This document shows positions 6,463 through 12,589 of a stretch of DNA of 12,589 nt, in pieces (position 1 is the first letter of the stretch; each line of letters begins with the position of its first letter). A program made the position numbers and the translations under genes. The DNA is from Robiginitomaculum sp. (GTDB lineage Bacteria; Pseudomonadota; Alphaproteobacteria; Caulobacterales; Maricaulaceae): the NCBI GenBank assembly GCA_021647805.1, contig JAKITZ010000049.1, forward strand, positions 1 to 12,589, written 5' to 3'. A model generated the notes under the pieces. The model searched no databases. It saw only the letters and a program-made list of their open reading frames with translations, and was not told the origin of the DNA.

Positions 6463-6539
6463 GGCTGGGTAGCTCAGTTGGTTAGAGCGCAGGACTCATA
6501 ATCCTGAGGTCGGGAGTTCAAATCTCCCCCCCGCCACCA
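6463..6539 (+). tRNA. tRNA with anticodon CAT (elongator Met, or lysidine-modified Ile)
   Basis: A 77-nt cloverleaf with the CCA encoded. Acceptor GGCTGGG (6463-6469) faces CCCCGCC (6529-6535). The D arm is GCTC-AGTTGGTTA-GAGC. The anticodon arm is CAGGA-CTCATAA-TCCTG with CAT at 6497-6499. The variable loop is AGGTC, the T arm is GGGAG-TTCAAAT-CTCCC, the discriminator is A and CCA ends at 6539. The acceptor stem has one U4-C69 mismatch and all other stems pair perfectly. The D and T loops do not fit initiator tRNA, so it is either elongator tRNA-Met or the tRNA-Ile that reads AUA after CAU is converted to lysidine-AU. The anticodon-arm and variable-loop bases (GGTCGGGAG) resemble alphaproteobacterial tRNA-Ile as much as tRNA-Met, so I leave the identity open. 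Nothing suggests an element inserted at its 3' end. Confidence 0.93.
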
Positions 6540-6705
6540 TTTATATAACCCACACCTGCGAAAGCGCGGCCTGACCTGCCGACGGGCGGTCGCCCTTGCC
6601 AACCTAAAATGGTTGGAAATATAACTCACGCAAGCTTTACAGGTGACAGAGCCGATGCAGTTCATTACTCTGTCGCCAAACAATCAGTTTTAGAGGAAGA
6701 AGCCC

Positions 6706-8130
6706 ATGATTACAGGTTTGCGTTTTCTAATTGTAGGAGCATTAATCTTGGTAAGTGTTGCATGTAGCCGTGAGCAAGCAATAGCTGACGAACAACAAAT
6801 TGACCTGATAAGTTATGGTCGTTGGGTTGTTACTATGGATCCTGCTGGAACCATTATCGAAAATGGCGCAGTCGCGGTTCATAATGGCAAAATAATTGCC
6901 GTAGGCTCTGCCGCCAAAATTGATGAGCAATATAACGCCATTAAAACCATACCTGGCGATGAGAGAGTATTGATGCCCGGCTTGGTCAACGGCCACACTC
7001 ATGCGGCAATGGTGTTGTTCCGTGGCATGGCCGATGACCTTGAGCTTATGGATTGGTTACAAAATTACATCTTCCCTATGGAAGGGCAGTTCGTAAACGA
7101 AGAGTTTGTCAAAATCGGAGCAGAACTGGCTTGTTTGGAAATGCTGCGCGGTGGCACCACTAGCATTGTTGATATGTACTTCTATCCACAAGTTTCAGCG
7201 CAAGTATTTGAAGGCTGCGGTTTAAGGGCAATTTTAGGCGCACCAATGATTGACTTTCCGTCTCCGGGTTTTGCCGGTTGGGACGATAGTTTTGCCGCTG
7301 GCGTGGAGTTTGTAAAATCTGCCAATTATTCCAGCCGTATAATTCCGGCCTTGGCACCGCACGCGCCCTATACTGTCAGCCCTGATCATTTGCGCGAGGT
7401 AGTGGAAATCGCCGGCTCGTTAAATGCGCCAATTACCATGCATTTGGCCGAAGACATGGCTGAGAAGTCCTTGATAGAACAACGGTACAGCACCACACCA
7501 GTTCGCCACGTAGCAGCTTTGGGAATGCTGGACACAGCTATGATTGCCGCGCACGTAGTAGTGCCTGACGAAGAAGAAATTGCTATGCTGGCCAAGTCCA
7601 AAGTAAGCGCCATTCACAATCCGACCTCGAACATGAAATTAGGTGCTGGTATTTCGCCAGTTCCAGCAATGATCAAGGCCGGGGTCAAAGTTGGCCTTGG
7701 CACTGATGGTGCGGCCTCCAACAATGATCTGGATATGTGGGAAGAAATACGCCTTGCCGCGCTTTTGCATAAGGTTGCCAATAATGACCCAACTGCAATG
7801 CCAGCAATGACAGCTTTGCGGCTGGCAACATCAATGGGCGCAGAAGCCATCGGCCTTGGTGAAGCAACAGGTTCATTGGAAGTAGGCAAACAAGCCGACA
7901 TGATACAGATCGACATGTCTGATCCAAGACTGCAGCCAGTATATGATGTTATATCACATCTGGTATATGCGGTGCGCTCTTCTGATGTTGTTACGACCAT
8001 TATTGATGGCAAGATTATCGTTGAAGAAGGTGAAATTCTAACCCTTGATAGTGCCGAAATTAAAAGGCAGGTTATTGCCAAATCAGATGAAATAAGAGCA
8101 GCTTTAACCAATGGTACTGCCGAACCATGA
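6706..8130 (+). CDS. Exported MtaD-like amidohydrolase (adenosine-type deaminase family)
   Basis: A 474-residue metal-dependent amidohydrolase of the MtaD/SsnA/TrzN group, whose members deaminate 5'-methylthioadenosine, S-adenosylhomocysteine or related purines and triazines. The metal and catalytic set is complete: HTH (H97, H99), APHAPYTVS (H219), HLAED (H246, E249), AAHVV (H283) and LGTDGAASNND (D334), with HNPTSNMKLGAG in between. Unlike cytoplasmic relatives, which start at about the IDLISYGRWVVTMDP segment, this protein has an N-terminal extension of about 30 residues: MITGLRFLIVGALILVSVAC followed by SREQ. This looks like a signal peptide ending in a Cys at position 20; Ser at -3 is atypical for a lipobox, so it may be a lipoprotein or simply secreted. 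GAGGAAG precedes the ATG, supporting this start, and the next in-frame Met is within the conserved domain. Its stop overlaps the coaBC start (ATGA). The true substrate is unknown. Confidence 0.9.
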   Translation: MITGLRFLIVGALILVSVACSREQAIADEQQIDLISYGRWVVTMDPAGTIIENGAVAVHNGKIIAVGSAAKIDEQYNAIKTIPGDERVLMPGLVNGHTHAAMVLFRGMADDLELMDWLQNYIFPMEGQFVNEEFVKIGAELACLEMLRGGTTSIVDMYFYPQVSAQVFEGCGLRAILGAPMIDFPSPGFAGWDDSFAAGVEFVKSANYSSRIIPALAPHAPYTVSPDHLREVVEIAGSLNAPITMHLAEDMAEKSLIEQRYSTTPVRHVAALGMLDTAMIAAHVVVPDEEEIAMLAKSKVSAIHNPTSNMKLGAGISPVPAMIKAGVKVGLGTDGAASNNDLDMWEEIRLAALLHKVANNDPTAMPAMTALRLATSMGAEAIGLGEATGSLEVGKQADMIQIDMSDPRLQPVYDVISHLVYAVRSSDVVTTIIDGKIIVEEGEILTLDSAEIKRQVIAKSDEIRAALTNGTAEP

Positions 8131-9248
8131 ACGGCAGAAAGGTCTTACTGATCATTAGTGGCGGTATTTCTGCCTATAAAAGCCTGTCGCTAATCCGGTT
8201 ATTGCGAAAATCCGAAATTACAGTGCGGGTTATTTTAACCAAAGCGGGCAAGGAGTTTGTAACGCCTTTATCGGTATCGGCACTTTGCGGCGGAAAAGTT
8301 TACTGCGATCTGTTTGATCTCGATGATGAAGCAGAAATGGGTCATATTGAACTATCACGCTCTGCCGATCTGTTGGTTGTGGCTCCGGCAACTGCTGACC
8401 TGATGGCAAAAATGGCCAATGGGTTGGCTAATGATTTAGCTTCAACCTGTTTGTTGGCCACTGATAAACCGGTATTATTGGCGCCAGCAATGAATGTGCG
8501 AATGTGGGAAAATGCCGCAAATCAACGCAATATTCAAACCTTGATCAACGATGGCTCAAGCTTGGTTGGCCCCAATGAAGGCGACATGGCTTGCGGCGAA
8601 TTTGGCCTTGGCCGAATGGCCGAACCAGAAGAAATACTTGCAGCAATTAAGGCTAGTTTCAGTAGCGGTTGTTTGGCTGGCAAAACCGCTCTTGTTACTG
8701 CCGGCCCCACCTACGAGCCAATTGATCCGGTGCGCTATCTGGCCAATCGTTCAAGCGGAAAACAAGGCTATGCCATTGCCAAATCTTTAGCAGACTTAGG
8801 GGCAGAGGTAACATTGGTAAGCGGGCCAGTTAACATCACACCACCAAGCGAAGTGCATTTGCTACAAGTTGAAACTGCCCAAGAAATGCTAGTCGCCGCA
8901 CAAAAATCTTTGCCGGTGGATATTGCAATATTTACCGCAGCAGTTGCCGATTGGCGAATAGATAAGCCTAACGATCAGAAAATTAAAAAACAAATTGGTG
9001 AACCGATTCCAGAAATGGAATTTATCGAAAACCCTGATATTCTTGCAATTATTAGCGCTTTACCAAAAGCCACACGACCAAAACTGGTGATCGGATTTGC
9101 GGCAGAAACTGAAAATTTGCTTGAAAATGCTGCTAACAAATTATCCACCAAAAACTGTGACTGGATTATTGCCAATGATATATCCGGTGATGTTATGGGC
9201 GGTGATCACAATCAGGTGGCCTTATTGATGGGCGATGAACCGCAATAA
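8127..9248 (+). CDS. coaBC: CoaBC: phosphopantothenoylcysteine decarboxylase / phosphopantothenate-cysteine ligase, ending at an early stop
   Basis: This bifunctional cytoplasmic enzyme makes 4'-phosphopantetheine in two steps of CoA synthesis. CoaC (about 1-180) decarboxylates with FMN; CoaB (about 185 on) ligates cysteine to 4'-phosphopantothenate. Visible CoaC landmarks are SGGISAYKSL, the catalytic His73 in MGHIELSRSADLLVVAPAT, APAMN (119-123) and the substrate-clamp GDMACGEFGLGRM with Cys156. CoaB landmarks are TAGPTYEPIDPVRYLANRSS, FTAAVADWR, the KIKK lysines (285-288), IGFAAETE and CDWIIANDISGDVMGGDHNQV. At 373 residues it stops early: the TAA at 9246-9248 falls just before a conserved WP-x-x-(S/T)K C-terminal segment that continues in the same frame to 9326. 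All catalytic residues lie upstream of the stop, so the shortened enzyme may still work. The start overlaps the preceding stop as ATGA, implying translational coupling. Confidence 0.95.
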   Translation: MNGRKVLLIISGGISAYKSLSLIRLLRKSEITVRVILTKAGKEFVTPLSVSALCGGKVYCDLFDLDDEAEMGHIELSRSADLLVVAPATADLMAKMANGLANDLASTCLLATDKPVLLAPAMNVRMWENAANQRNIQTLINDGSSLVGPNEGDMACGEFGLGRMAEPEEILAAIKASFSSGCLAGKTALVTAGPTYEPIDPVRYLANRSSGKQGYAIAKSLADLGAEVTLVSGPVNITPPSEVHLLQVETAQEMLVAAQKSLPVDIAIFTAAVADWRIDKPNDQKIKKQIGEPIPEMEFIENPDILAIISALPKATRPKLVIGFAAETENLLENAANKLSTKNCDWIIANDISGDVMGGDHNQVALLMGDEPQ

Positions 9249-9326
9249 TGGCCAAAGCTAACTAAAACCCAAACGGCTCAAAAACTGGCAACCGCCCTCG
9301 CCAAACATTTTGCAGAGGAAAAATAA
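9249..9326 (+). pseudogene. coaBC: In-frame remainder of coaBC beyond the internal TAA (25 codons plus the original stop)
   Basis: Directly after the TAA at 9246-9248 the same frame reads WPKLTK...ALAKHFAEEK and ends with TAA at 9324-9326. That stop overlaps the dut ATG as TAATG. CoaBC proteins normally finish with a WP-x-(L/M)-(S/T)K-x-x-x-A-x-x-L-A-x-x-(I/L) helix, which this matches. A full-length gene would have 399 codons, close to the usual family length of about 400. Either this is a nonsense mutation (for example CAA to TAA), a sequence error, or a stop that is read through. Confidence 0.85.
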
Positions 9327-9787
9327 TGGTGCAACTTAAACCCTTGGTGGCGGTTAAAACACTGGATCATTTTGATGGCCTTAAACTTCCCGCTTATGAA
9401 ACTAGCGATAGCGCTGGCATGGACTTGGCAGCTGCGATACCAGCAGACGAAACATTAGAAGTAAAGCCCGGGCGACGGGTCATGGTGCCAACCGGACTGG
9501 CAATAGCATTACCAGCTGGCATGGAAGCGCAAATTCGTCCGCGTTCTGGTTTGGCTCTAAATCACGGAGTAACGGTATTAAATTCTCCGGGCACTATTGA
9601 TGCTGACTATCGCGGCGAAATAAAGGTAATCCTGATAAATCACGGAGCGCAAGCCTTTACCATTGAACGGGGCATGCGCATAGCGCAAATGGTCATCGCG
9701 CCAGTGACTCAGCTCGAATGGATGGCAACCGTAGACCTGTCAGATACCAAGCGAGGTTCTGGTAGTTTTGGCTCTACTGGAGTGTAA
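9326..9787 (+). CDS. dut: Deoxyuridine 5'-triphosphate nucleotidohydrolase (dUTPase)
   Basis: dUTPase hydrolyses dUTP to dUMP and pyrophosphate, keeping uracil out of DNA and feeding thymidylate synthesis. The trimeric-type enzyme has 153 residues and all five motifs in order: SDSAGMDLAA (27-36), IRPRSGLAL (70-78), GTIDADYRGEI (89-99, with the catalytic Asp), IERGMRIAQMV (113-123) and the C-terminal glycine-rich RGSGSFGSTG (143-152) that closes over the substrate. Length and ends are typical. An AGAGGAA ribosome binding site precedes the ATG, which overlaps the ancestral coaBC stop. The coaBC-dut order is common in alphaproteobacteria. If ribosomes now stop 78 bases earlier in coaBC, coupling of dut translation could be weakened. 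Confidence 0.98.
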   Translation: MVQLKPLVAVKTLDHFDGLKLPAYETSDSAGMDLAAAIPADETLEVKPGRRVMVPTGLAIALPAGMEAQIRPRSGLALNHGVTVLNSPGTIDADYRGEIKVILINHGAQAFTIERGMRIAQMVIAPVTQLEWMATVDLSDTKRGSGSFGSTGV

Positions 9788-9815
9788 GATATTTGGTGAC
9801 TACAGGGTGAAATTT

Positions 9816-9842
9816 AGGGTGCTTTAGAGATCGCCCTTTAAT
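9816..9842. terminator. Possible weak hairpin between convergent dut and the 191-residue gene
   Basis: AGGGTG (9816-9821) can pair with CGCCCT (9832-9837) across a ten-base loop, with one G-U pair, and TTTAA follows on the plus strand. It overlaps the last codons of the minus-strand gene. It is the only candidate terminator in the 36-base gap, and is weak. Confidence 0.25.
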
Positions 9843-10399
9843 GAATCATGGCTTCGTGCTGTTTCGCAGTCAGTACGGCGATAAGCATCCGTCCATTTGA
9901 TTAATTCTGGCTCGGCGTAGATATATGTTTTTCCGTCACCATCCAATTTCATTTCACCAGTAGCGATGCGGATTTCATCATTGATCAGCATAAAAAATTG
10001 TTCTTCGATATGTCGCTCTCCCTCTGCGTCATATTCGTAGAAAGCTTTTATAAGATAGGACTCCCGGTTAGGATATGCCGGCTCTACAGAATAAGAAGAA
10101 ATGGTTCCAACCTTACTGTCTTTTTCGGCAGGAAGATAATAGTAAGGCCCCGTAATATTATCTGTATCAATATAGGCTAGCTCGATAAATGTAATATTAT
10201 CAAGAGAGCCACTGCCCGTGGATGCATCGCTTTTGAAATTTTCGAAATAACAAACGGGTTCACTCATAAACTCTGCAATTGAGTAAGTTTTATTACCTTC
10301 TTCGACCAGAAGCGGTGTTATTTTGTAATTCTGATTAAAAATATAAAAACCGAGCGCGGCGAATGAGATCAAAAAGGCGAAGGGTATAAGTTTTTTCAT
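9824..10399 (-). CDS. Exported or membrane-anchored protein of unknown function (191 aa)
   Basis: A 191-residue protein with MKK followed by LIPFAFLISFAALGFYIF, a signal peptide or a single N-terminal membrane anchor, so the rest should lie in the periplasm. There is no lipobox. The remainder alternates polar and hydrophobic residues in a beta-rich manner: VCYFENFKSD, FIELAYIDTDNITGPYYYLPAEKDSKVGTI, LIKAFYEYDAEG, FFMLINDEIRIATGEM and a final RRTDC. The G-x-Y-x-x-LPAEKDS-x-x-G segment followed by Y-x-Y-x-x-E-G and (E/D)-x-x-F-x-(L/I)-x-(D/N)-(D/E) recalls uncharacterised bacterial lipoproteins and periplasmic proteins that I remember only as hypothetical, so no function is assigned. Two Cys (about 49 and 179) could form a disulfide. 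It stands alone, convergent to dut. A strong promoter lies just upstream, with no ribosome binding site. Confidence 0.8.
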   Translation of the reverse strand: MKKLIPFAFLISFAALGFYIFNQNYKITPLLVEEGNKTYSIAEFMSEPVCYFENFKSDASTGSGSLDNITFIELAYIDTDNITGPYYYLPAEKDSKVGTISSYSVEPAYPNRESYLIKAFYEYDAEGERHIEEQFFMLINDEIRIATGEMKLDGDGKTYIYAEPELIKWTDAYRRTDCETARSHDSLKGDL

Positions 10400-10408
10400 A
10401 TCAATTGG

Positions 10409-10437
10409 TTTATATCATTGTAATTCAAGAATGGCAA
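10409..10437 (-). promoter_or_regulatory. Sigma-70-type promoter of the 191-residue gene, predicting a leaderless mRNA
   Basis: On the minus strand TTGCCA (10437-10432) and TATAAA (10414-10409) are separated by exactly 17 bases. Only nine bases separate the -10 box from the ATG at 10399, so transcription starting 6-8 bases after the box would begin within about 1-4 bases of the start codon. There is no Shine-Dalgarno sequence. The -35 box is centred in an inverted repeat (10425-10443). Confidence 0.6.
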
Positions 10438-10443
10438 TCTTGA
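10425..10443. promoter_or_regulatory. Inverted repeat TCAAGA-N7-TCTTGA over the -35 box; possible operator
   Basis: Perfect six-base arms (10425-10430 and 10438-10443) flank ATGGCAA, which includes the -35 hexamer on the minus strand. A dimeric regulator bound here would block RNA polymerase. No regulator gene is adjacent, so this is inference from position and symmetry. Confidence 0.35.
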
Positions 10444-10534
10444 TGATCTAAATGTTTGAGATTATGTTTCCAATTTTCTAATTCTTCTCAAAATTGGTTC
10501 GAGGTTTTTCGTGCCTAAGCGCACCATTTTCCTT

Positions 10535-10582
10535 GCGCTATCGCGACGAGAACGCTAGCCGGAGTTTAGCGCCGATGGCTAG
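10535..10582. repeat. Overlapping small inverted repeats in the uvrB-side intergenic region
   Basis: GCGCTA (10535-10540) pairs with TAGCGC (10567-10572), and CTAGCC (10555-10560) pairs with GGCTAG (10577-10582). The two stems exclude each other. The surrounding stretch 10400-10664 holds no gene that I can see. The GC-rich patch stands out from its AT-rich surroundings and may be a degraded dispersed repeat. Confidence 0.3.
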
Positions 10583-10664
10583 TTTTGCATTATTTCTACC
10601 ATCTCATCACAAATGCTCAGAACCTTGCAATATAAGCTGAGTAATTGGTTTGAAACTAAGGTTT

Positions 10665-10874
10665 TTAAAGCATGCCAAAATGATGAAAAGCTTCAAAAAT
10701 TGCGGCTTGTTTTTCTCTTGGGCAAGGAACTTGGCGAATGCCAGGAGTTGAACGCCGGTGAGACTGTTTTACAGGAAGTCCCTTAATTTCCTTGCAATGC
10801 GCTATCCAACAGGTTTTAGGCAAGAAGCTATGTTTTAGTCGAACCCAGTTTTGTATTTCTTTGTAAGTTACCAT
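10665..10874 (-). CDS. Conserved small protein of unknown function (69 aa), downstream of uvrB
   Basis: The ATG at 10874 follows an excellent AAGGAG ribosome binding site (spacing about 7), which fixes this start over a longer upstream frame that would overlap uvrB. The 69 residues contain MVTYKEIQNWVRLK, FLPKTCWIAHCKEIKGLPVK, RQVPCPREKQAAI and a C-terminal EAFHHFGML. I recall a widespread family of about 70-residue bacterial proteins with YKE(I/V)Q, KTCWIAxVKE, GLPxRxAxNR, PCPxEK and FRHFGM(I/L); it is often labelled hypothetical or 'RNA methyltransferase' without proof. Two conserved Cys (22 and 51; a third at 27) and the basic charge would fit nucleic-acid or metal binding, but that is inference. 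It starts 41 bases after the uvrB stop on the same strand, so probably shares its transcript. Confidence 0.85.
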   Translation of the reverse strand: MVTYKEIQNWVRLKHSFLPKTCWIAHCKEIKGLPVKQSHRRSTPGIRQVPCPREKQAAIFEAFHHFGML

Positions 10875-10914
10875 TTTCAATCTCCTTAAATTATTAACTT
10901 TTTCACAACAAAGT

Positions 10915-12589
10915 CTACTTCCCCCGCCGGTGTTTCCAGCTAACACCCGTAGTATCGCTGCGGCTATTGCGGGAGTGGCGTTTTTTGTGGGCGACAGTTC
11001 CAACAGGGCTTAGAATATCCAGTTCGCGCTCGCGCAATTTCGATAGCTGGTCGCGTAACTTGGCCGCTTGCTCAAATTCTAGATCGGCAGCAGCAGCTAA
11101 CATGGCCTTTTCGGTATCGGCAATGACCGCTTTTAAGTCTTTGCCGACAAAATGCGAGCCATCTTCGGCAAGCCCTCTGGCATAACCAGTATTGCTATCT
11201 TTCGTGCCAACCCGCACATGATCGCCCTCGTAAACGCTCTCCAAAATATCGCCGATTCCCTTTTTTATGCTCTGCGGGGTGATGCCGTGTTTGGTGTTGT
11301 ATTCTTGTTGCTTTTTGCGGCGACGTTTGGTTTCATCCATGGCTCTTTGCATTGATCCGGTGATTTTGTCAGCATAAAGAACCACTCGCGCATCGACATT
11401 TCTGGCGGCACGGCCAATGGTTTGCACCAATGAAGTTTCCGAGCGAAGAAAGCCTTCCTTGTCAGCATCTAAAATACCCACAAAAGCACATTCGGGAATA
11501 TCAAGACCTTCGCGCAATAGATTGATCCCGATCAGCACATCAAATGCACCAAGCCGCAAATCTCGGATAATTTCAATGCGCTCTAATGTATCAATATCCG
11601 AATGCATATAGCGCACGCGCATTCCTTGATCATGCATATATTCGCTTAAATTTTCTGCCATTTTCTTGGTCAAAGTTGTTATTAACGAGCGATAACCCAT
11701 ATCGGCCACAGCTTGCACTTCGGCAATCACATCATCAACTTGATTGGCGCCATTGGCTGAAACCGGGCGCACCTCTACCGGCGGATCGATCAAACCAGTT
11801 GGGCGAATGATTTGTTCAGTAAACACGCCACCGGTCTGGTTTAATTCCCATGGGCCGGGAGTGGCCGAAACATTTACGGTTTGCGGACGCATTGCTTGCC
11901 ACTCTTCGAACTTTAACGGGCGGTTATCAAGGCAAGATGGCAAGCGAAACCCGTGATTAGCCAAGGTAGTTTTACGTTTAAAATCGCCTTTATACATTGC
12001 TCCTAATTGCGGAATGGTCGCATGGCTTTCATCAACAAATACAAGCGCATTTTCTGGTAAATACTCGAATAAAGTTGGCGGTGGTTCCCCTGGGTTTCGT
12101 CCGGTAAGGTATCTGGAATAGTTCTCAATTCCAGAGCAAACTCCTTGCGCCTCCATCATCTCCAAATCAAATTCGGTGCGTTGTTGTAATCGTTGCGCTT
12201 CAAGTAATTTATTGTTGTCTTCTAACCATTTTACGTGGGCGTGCATTTCCTTGCGAATACTTCGGATAGCTTGTTTGATGGTTGGGCGCGGAGTAACGTA
12301 ATGAGAATTAGCGTAAATTTTGATCTGTTCACGTTGTGCAGCTTTTTTTCCGGTTAGCGGATCAAATTCCCAAATGCTGTCAATTTCATCGCCAAAAAAA
12401 TCAATTCGCCACGCTCGATCTTCATAATGAGAGGGAAAAATTTCTAGCACATCACCACGTACCCGAAATGTGCCACGGGTAAAAGAAGCATCATTGCGCT
12501 TAAACTGTAAATCCACCAAATTGCGCATTATAGCCCGTTGATCGATTTCCTGCCCCGGCTCGAGACTAAACGTCATAGCAGTATAGGTT
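10915..12589 (-). CDS. uvrB: UvrB, excinuclease ABC subunit B (5' end outside window)
   Basis: UvrB is the damage-verifying subunit of bacterial nucleotide excision repair. It receives DNA from UvrA, probes it with weak ATP-driven helicase activity and recruits UvrC. The visible part starts inside the protein at TYTAMTFSLEPGQEIDQRAI and runs about 558 codons to the stop at 10915. It includes FRVRGDVLEIFPSHYEDRAWRIDFFGDEI, the DEAD-like VDESHATIPQ, NVSATPGPWE, TLTKKMAENL, GINLLREGLDIPE (motif V) and TIGRAARN (motif VI). Near the C-terminus is the UVR domain LEFEQAAKLRDQLSKLRERELD that binds UvrC. The Walker A motif and the beta-hairpin lie outside the window. The Met at 12576 is internal (YTAM), not the start. 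The tail is basic (KKRHSRNSR...KHRRGK). A 69-residue gene follows on the same strand. Confidence 0.97.
   Translation of the reverse strand, partial: TYTAMTFSLEPGQEIDQRAIMRNLVDLQFKRNDASFTRGTFRVRGDVLEIFPSHYEDRAWRIDFFGDEIDSIWEFDPLTGKKAAQREQIKIYANSHYVTPRPTIKQAIRSIRKEMHAHVKWLEDNNKLLEAQRLQQRTEFDLEMMEAQGVCSGIENYSRYLTGRNPGEPPPTLFEYLPENALVFVDESHATIPQLGAMYKGDFKRKTTLANHGFRLPSCLDNRPLKFEEWQAMRPQTVNVSATPGPWELNQTGGVFTEQIIRPTGLIDPPVEVRPVSANGANQVDDVIAEVQAVADMGYRSLITTLTKKMAENLSEYMHDQGMRVRYMHSDIDTLERIEIIRDLRLGAFDVLIGINLLREGLDIPECAFVGILDADKEGFLRSETSLVQTIGRAARNVDARVVLYADKITGSMQRAMDETKRRRKKQQEYNTKHGITPQSIKKGIGDILESVYEGDHVRVGTKDSNTGYARGLAEDGSHFVGKDLKAVIADTEKAMLAAAADLEFEQAAKLRDQLSKLRERELDILSPVGTVAHKKRHSRNSRSDTTGVSWKHRRGK

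Noticed and set aside
6474..6683. A 69-codon minus-strand frame containing GGDLNSRPQDYESCALTN
   Set aside because: This peptide is the reverse complement of the tRNA gene, a well-known spurious annotation.
9250..9265. ATG just after the coaBC TAA as a new gene start
   Set aside because: It is in another frame and reaches a stop after five codons.
10665..11003. A 112-codon version of the uvrB-downstream gene starting inside uvrB
   Set aside because: The ATG at 10874 has a strong AAGGAG site and begins exactly at the conserved MVTYKEIQ; the upstream part is a shadow of uvrB.
1..12589. CRISPR arrays, prophage, insertion sequences with transposase, toxin-antitoxin pairs
   Set aside because: I looked for regular spaced repeats, transposase motifs and paired small genes on both strands and found none that hold up.

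Overview
The window looks like chromosomal DNA of a low- to mid-GC alphaproteobacterium, most likely related to Hyphomicrobiales (Rhizobiales). Three things point there: the gene order acnA / septation protein A / ftsY / mtaB, the coaBC-dut pair, and intergenic repeats resembling the rhizobial 'AAGTGG..ACCGGTTTT' mosaic elements. It is mostly housekeeping DNA. I see no phage, transposase, CRISPR array or defence island.

Layout. (1) 1-1635, minus: the first 545 codons of aconitase AcnA; the 3' end lies outside the window. (2) 1806-2069, plus: a lone 87-residue protein of unknown function. (3) 2145-5288, minus: a tight operon mtaB-ftsY-septation protein A (YciB/IspZ), covering tRNA modification, membrane-protein targeting and the cell envelope. 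FtsY carries a long Pro-Glu repeat tract. (4) 5289-6462: about 1.17 kb without a convincing gene, but packed with palindromes and repeats and possibly remains of a decayed minus-strand gene. (5) 6463-6539, plus: a tRNA with anticodon CAT. (6) 6706-9787, plus: an operon of a signal-peptide-bearing MtaD-like amidohydrolase, coaBC (coenzyme A synthesis) and dut (dUTPase), with start/stop overlaps. (7) 9824-10399, minus: an exported or membrane-anchored protein of unknown function behind a good promoter that predicts a leaderless mRNA. (8) 10665-12589, minus: uvrB (5' end outside the window) followed by a 69-residue conserved protein of unknown function.

The most notable observation is in coaBC. 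A TAA stop interrupts the frame at codon 374, yet the next 25 codons keep the family's typical C-terminus and end in a TAATG overlap with dut. The ancestral gene therefore ran 399 codons and has acquired a nonsense codon, unless this is a sequence error or a readthrough site. Other points worth checking are the duplicated GFF membrane-targeting motif flanking the FtsY repeat tract, the apparent lack of the ccm and dapF genes at their usual places in this conserved block, the exported form of a normally cytoplasmic deaminase, and the cluster of palindromic elements next to the tRNA. I did not find strong evidence of a wholly new biological system.
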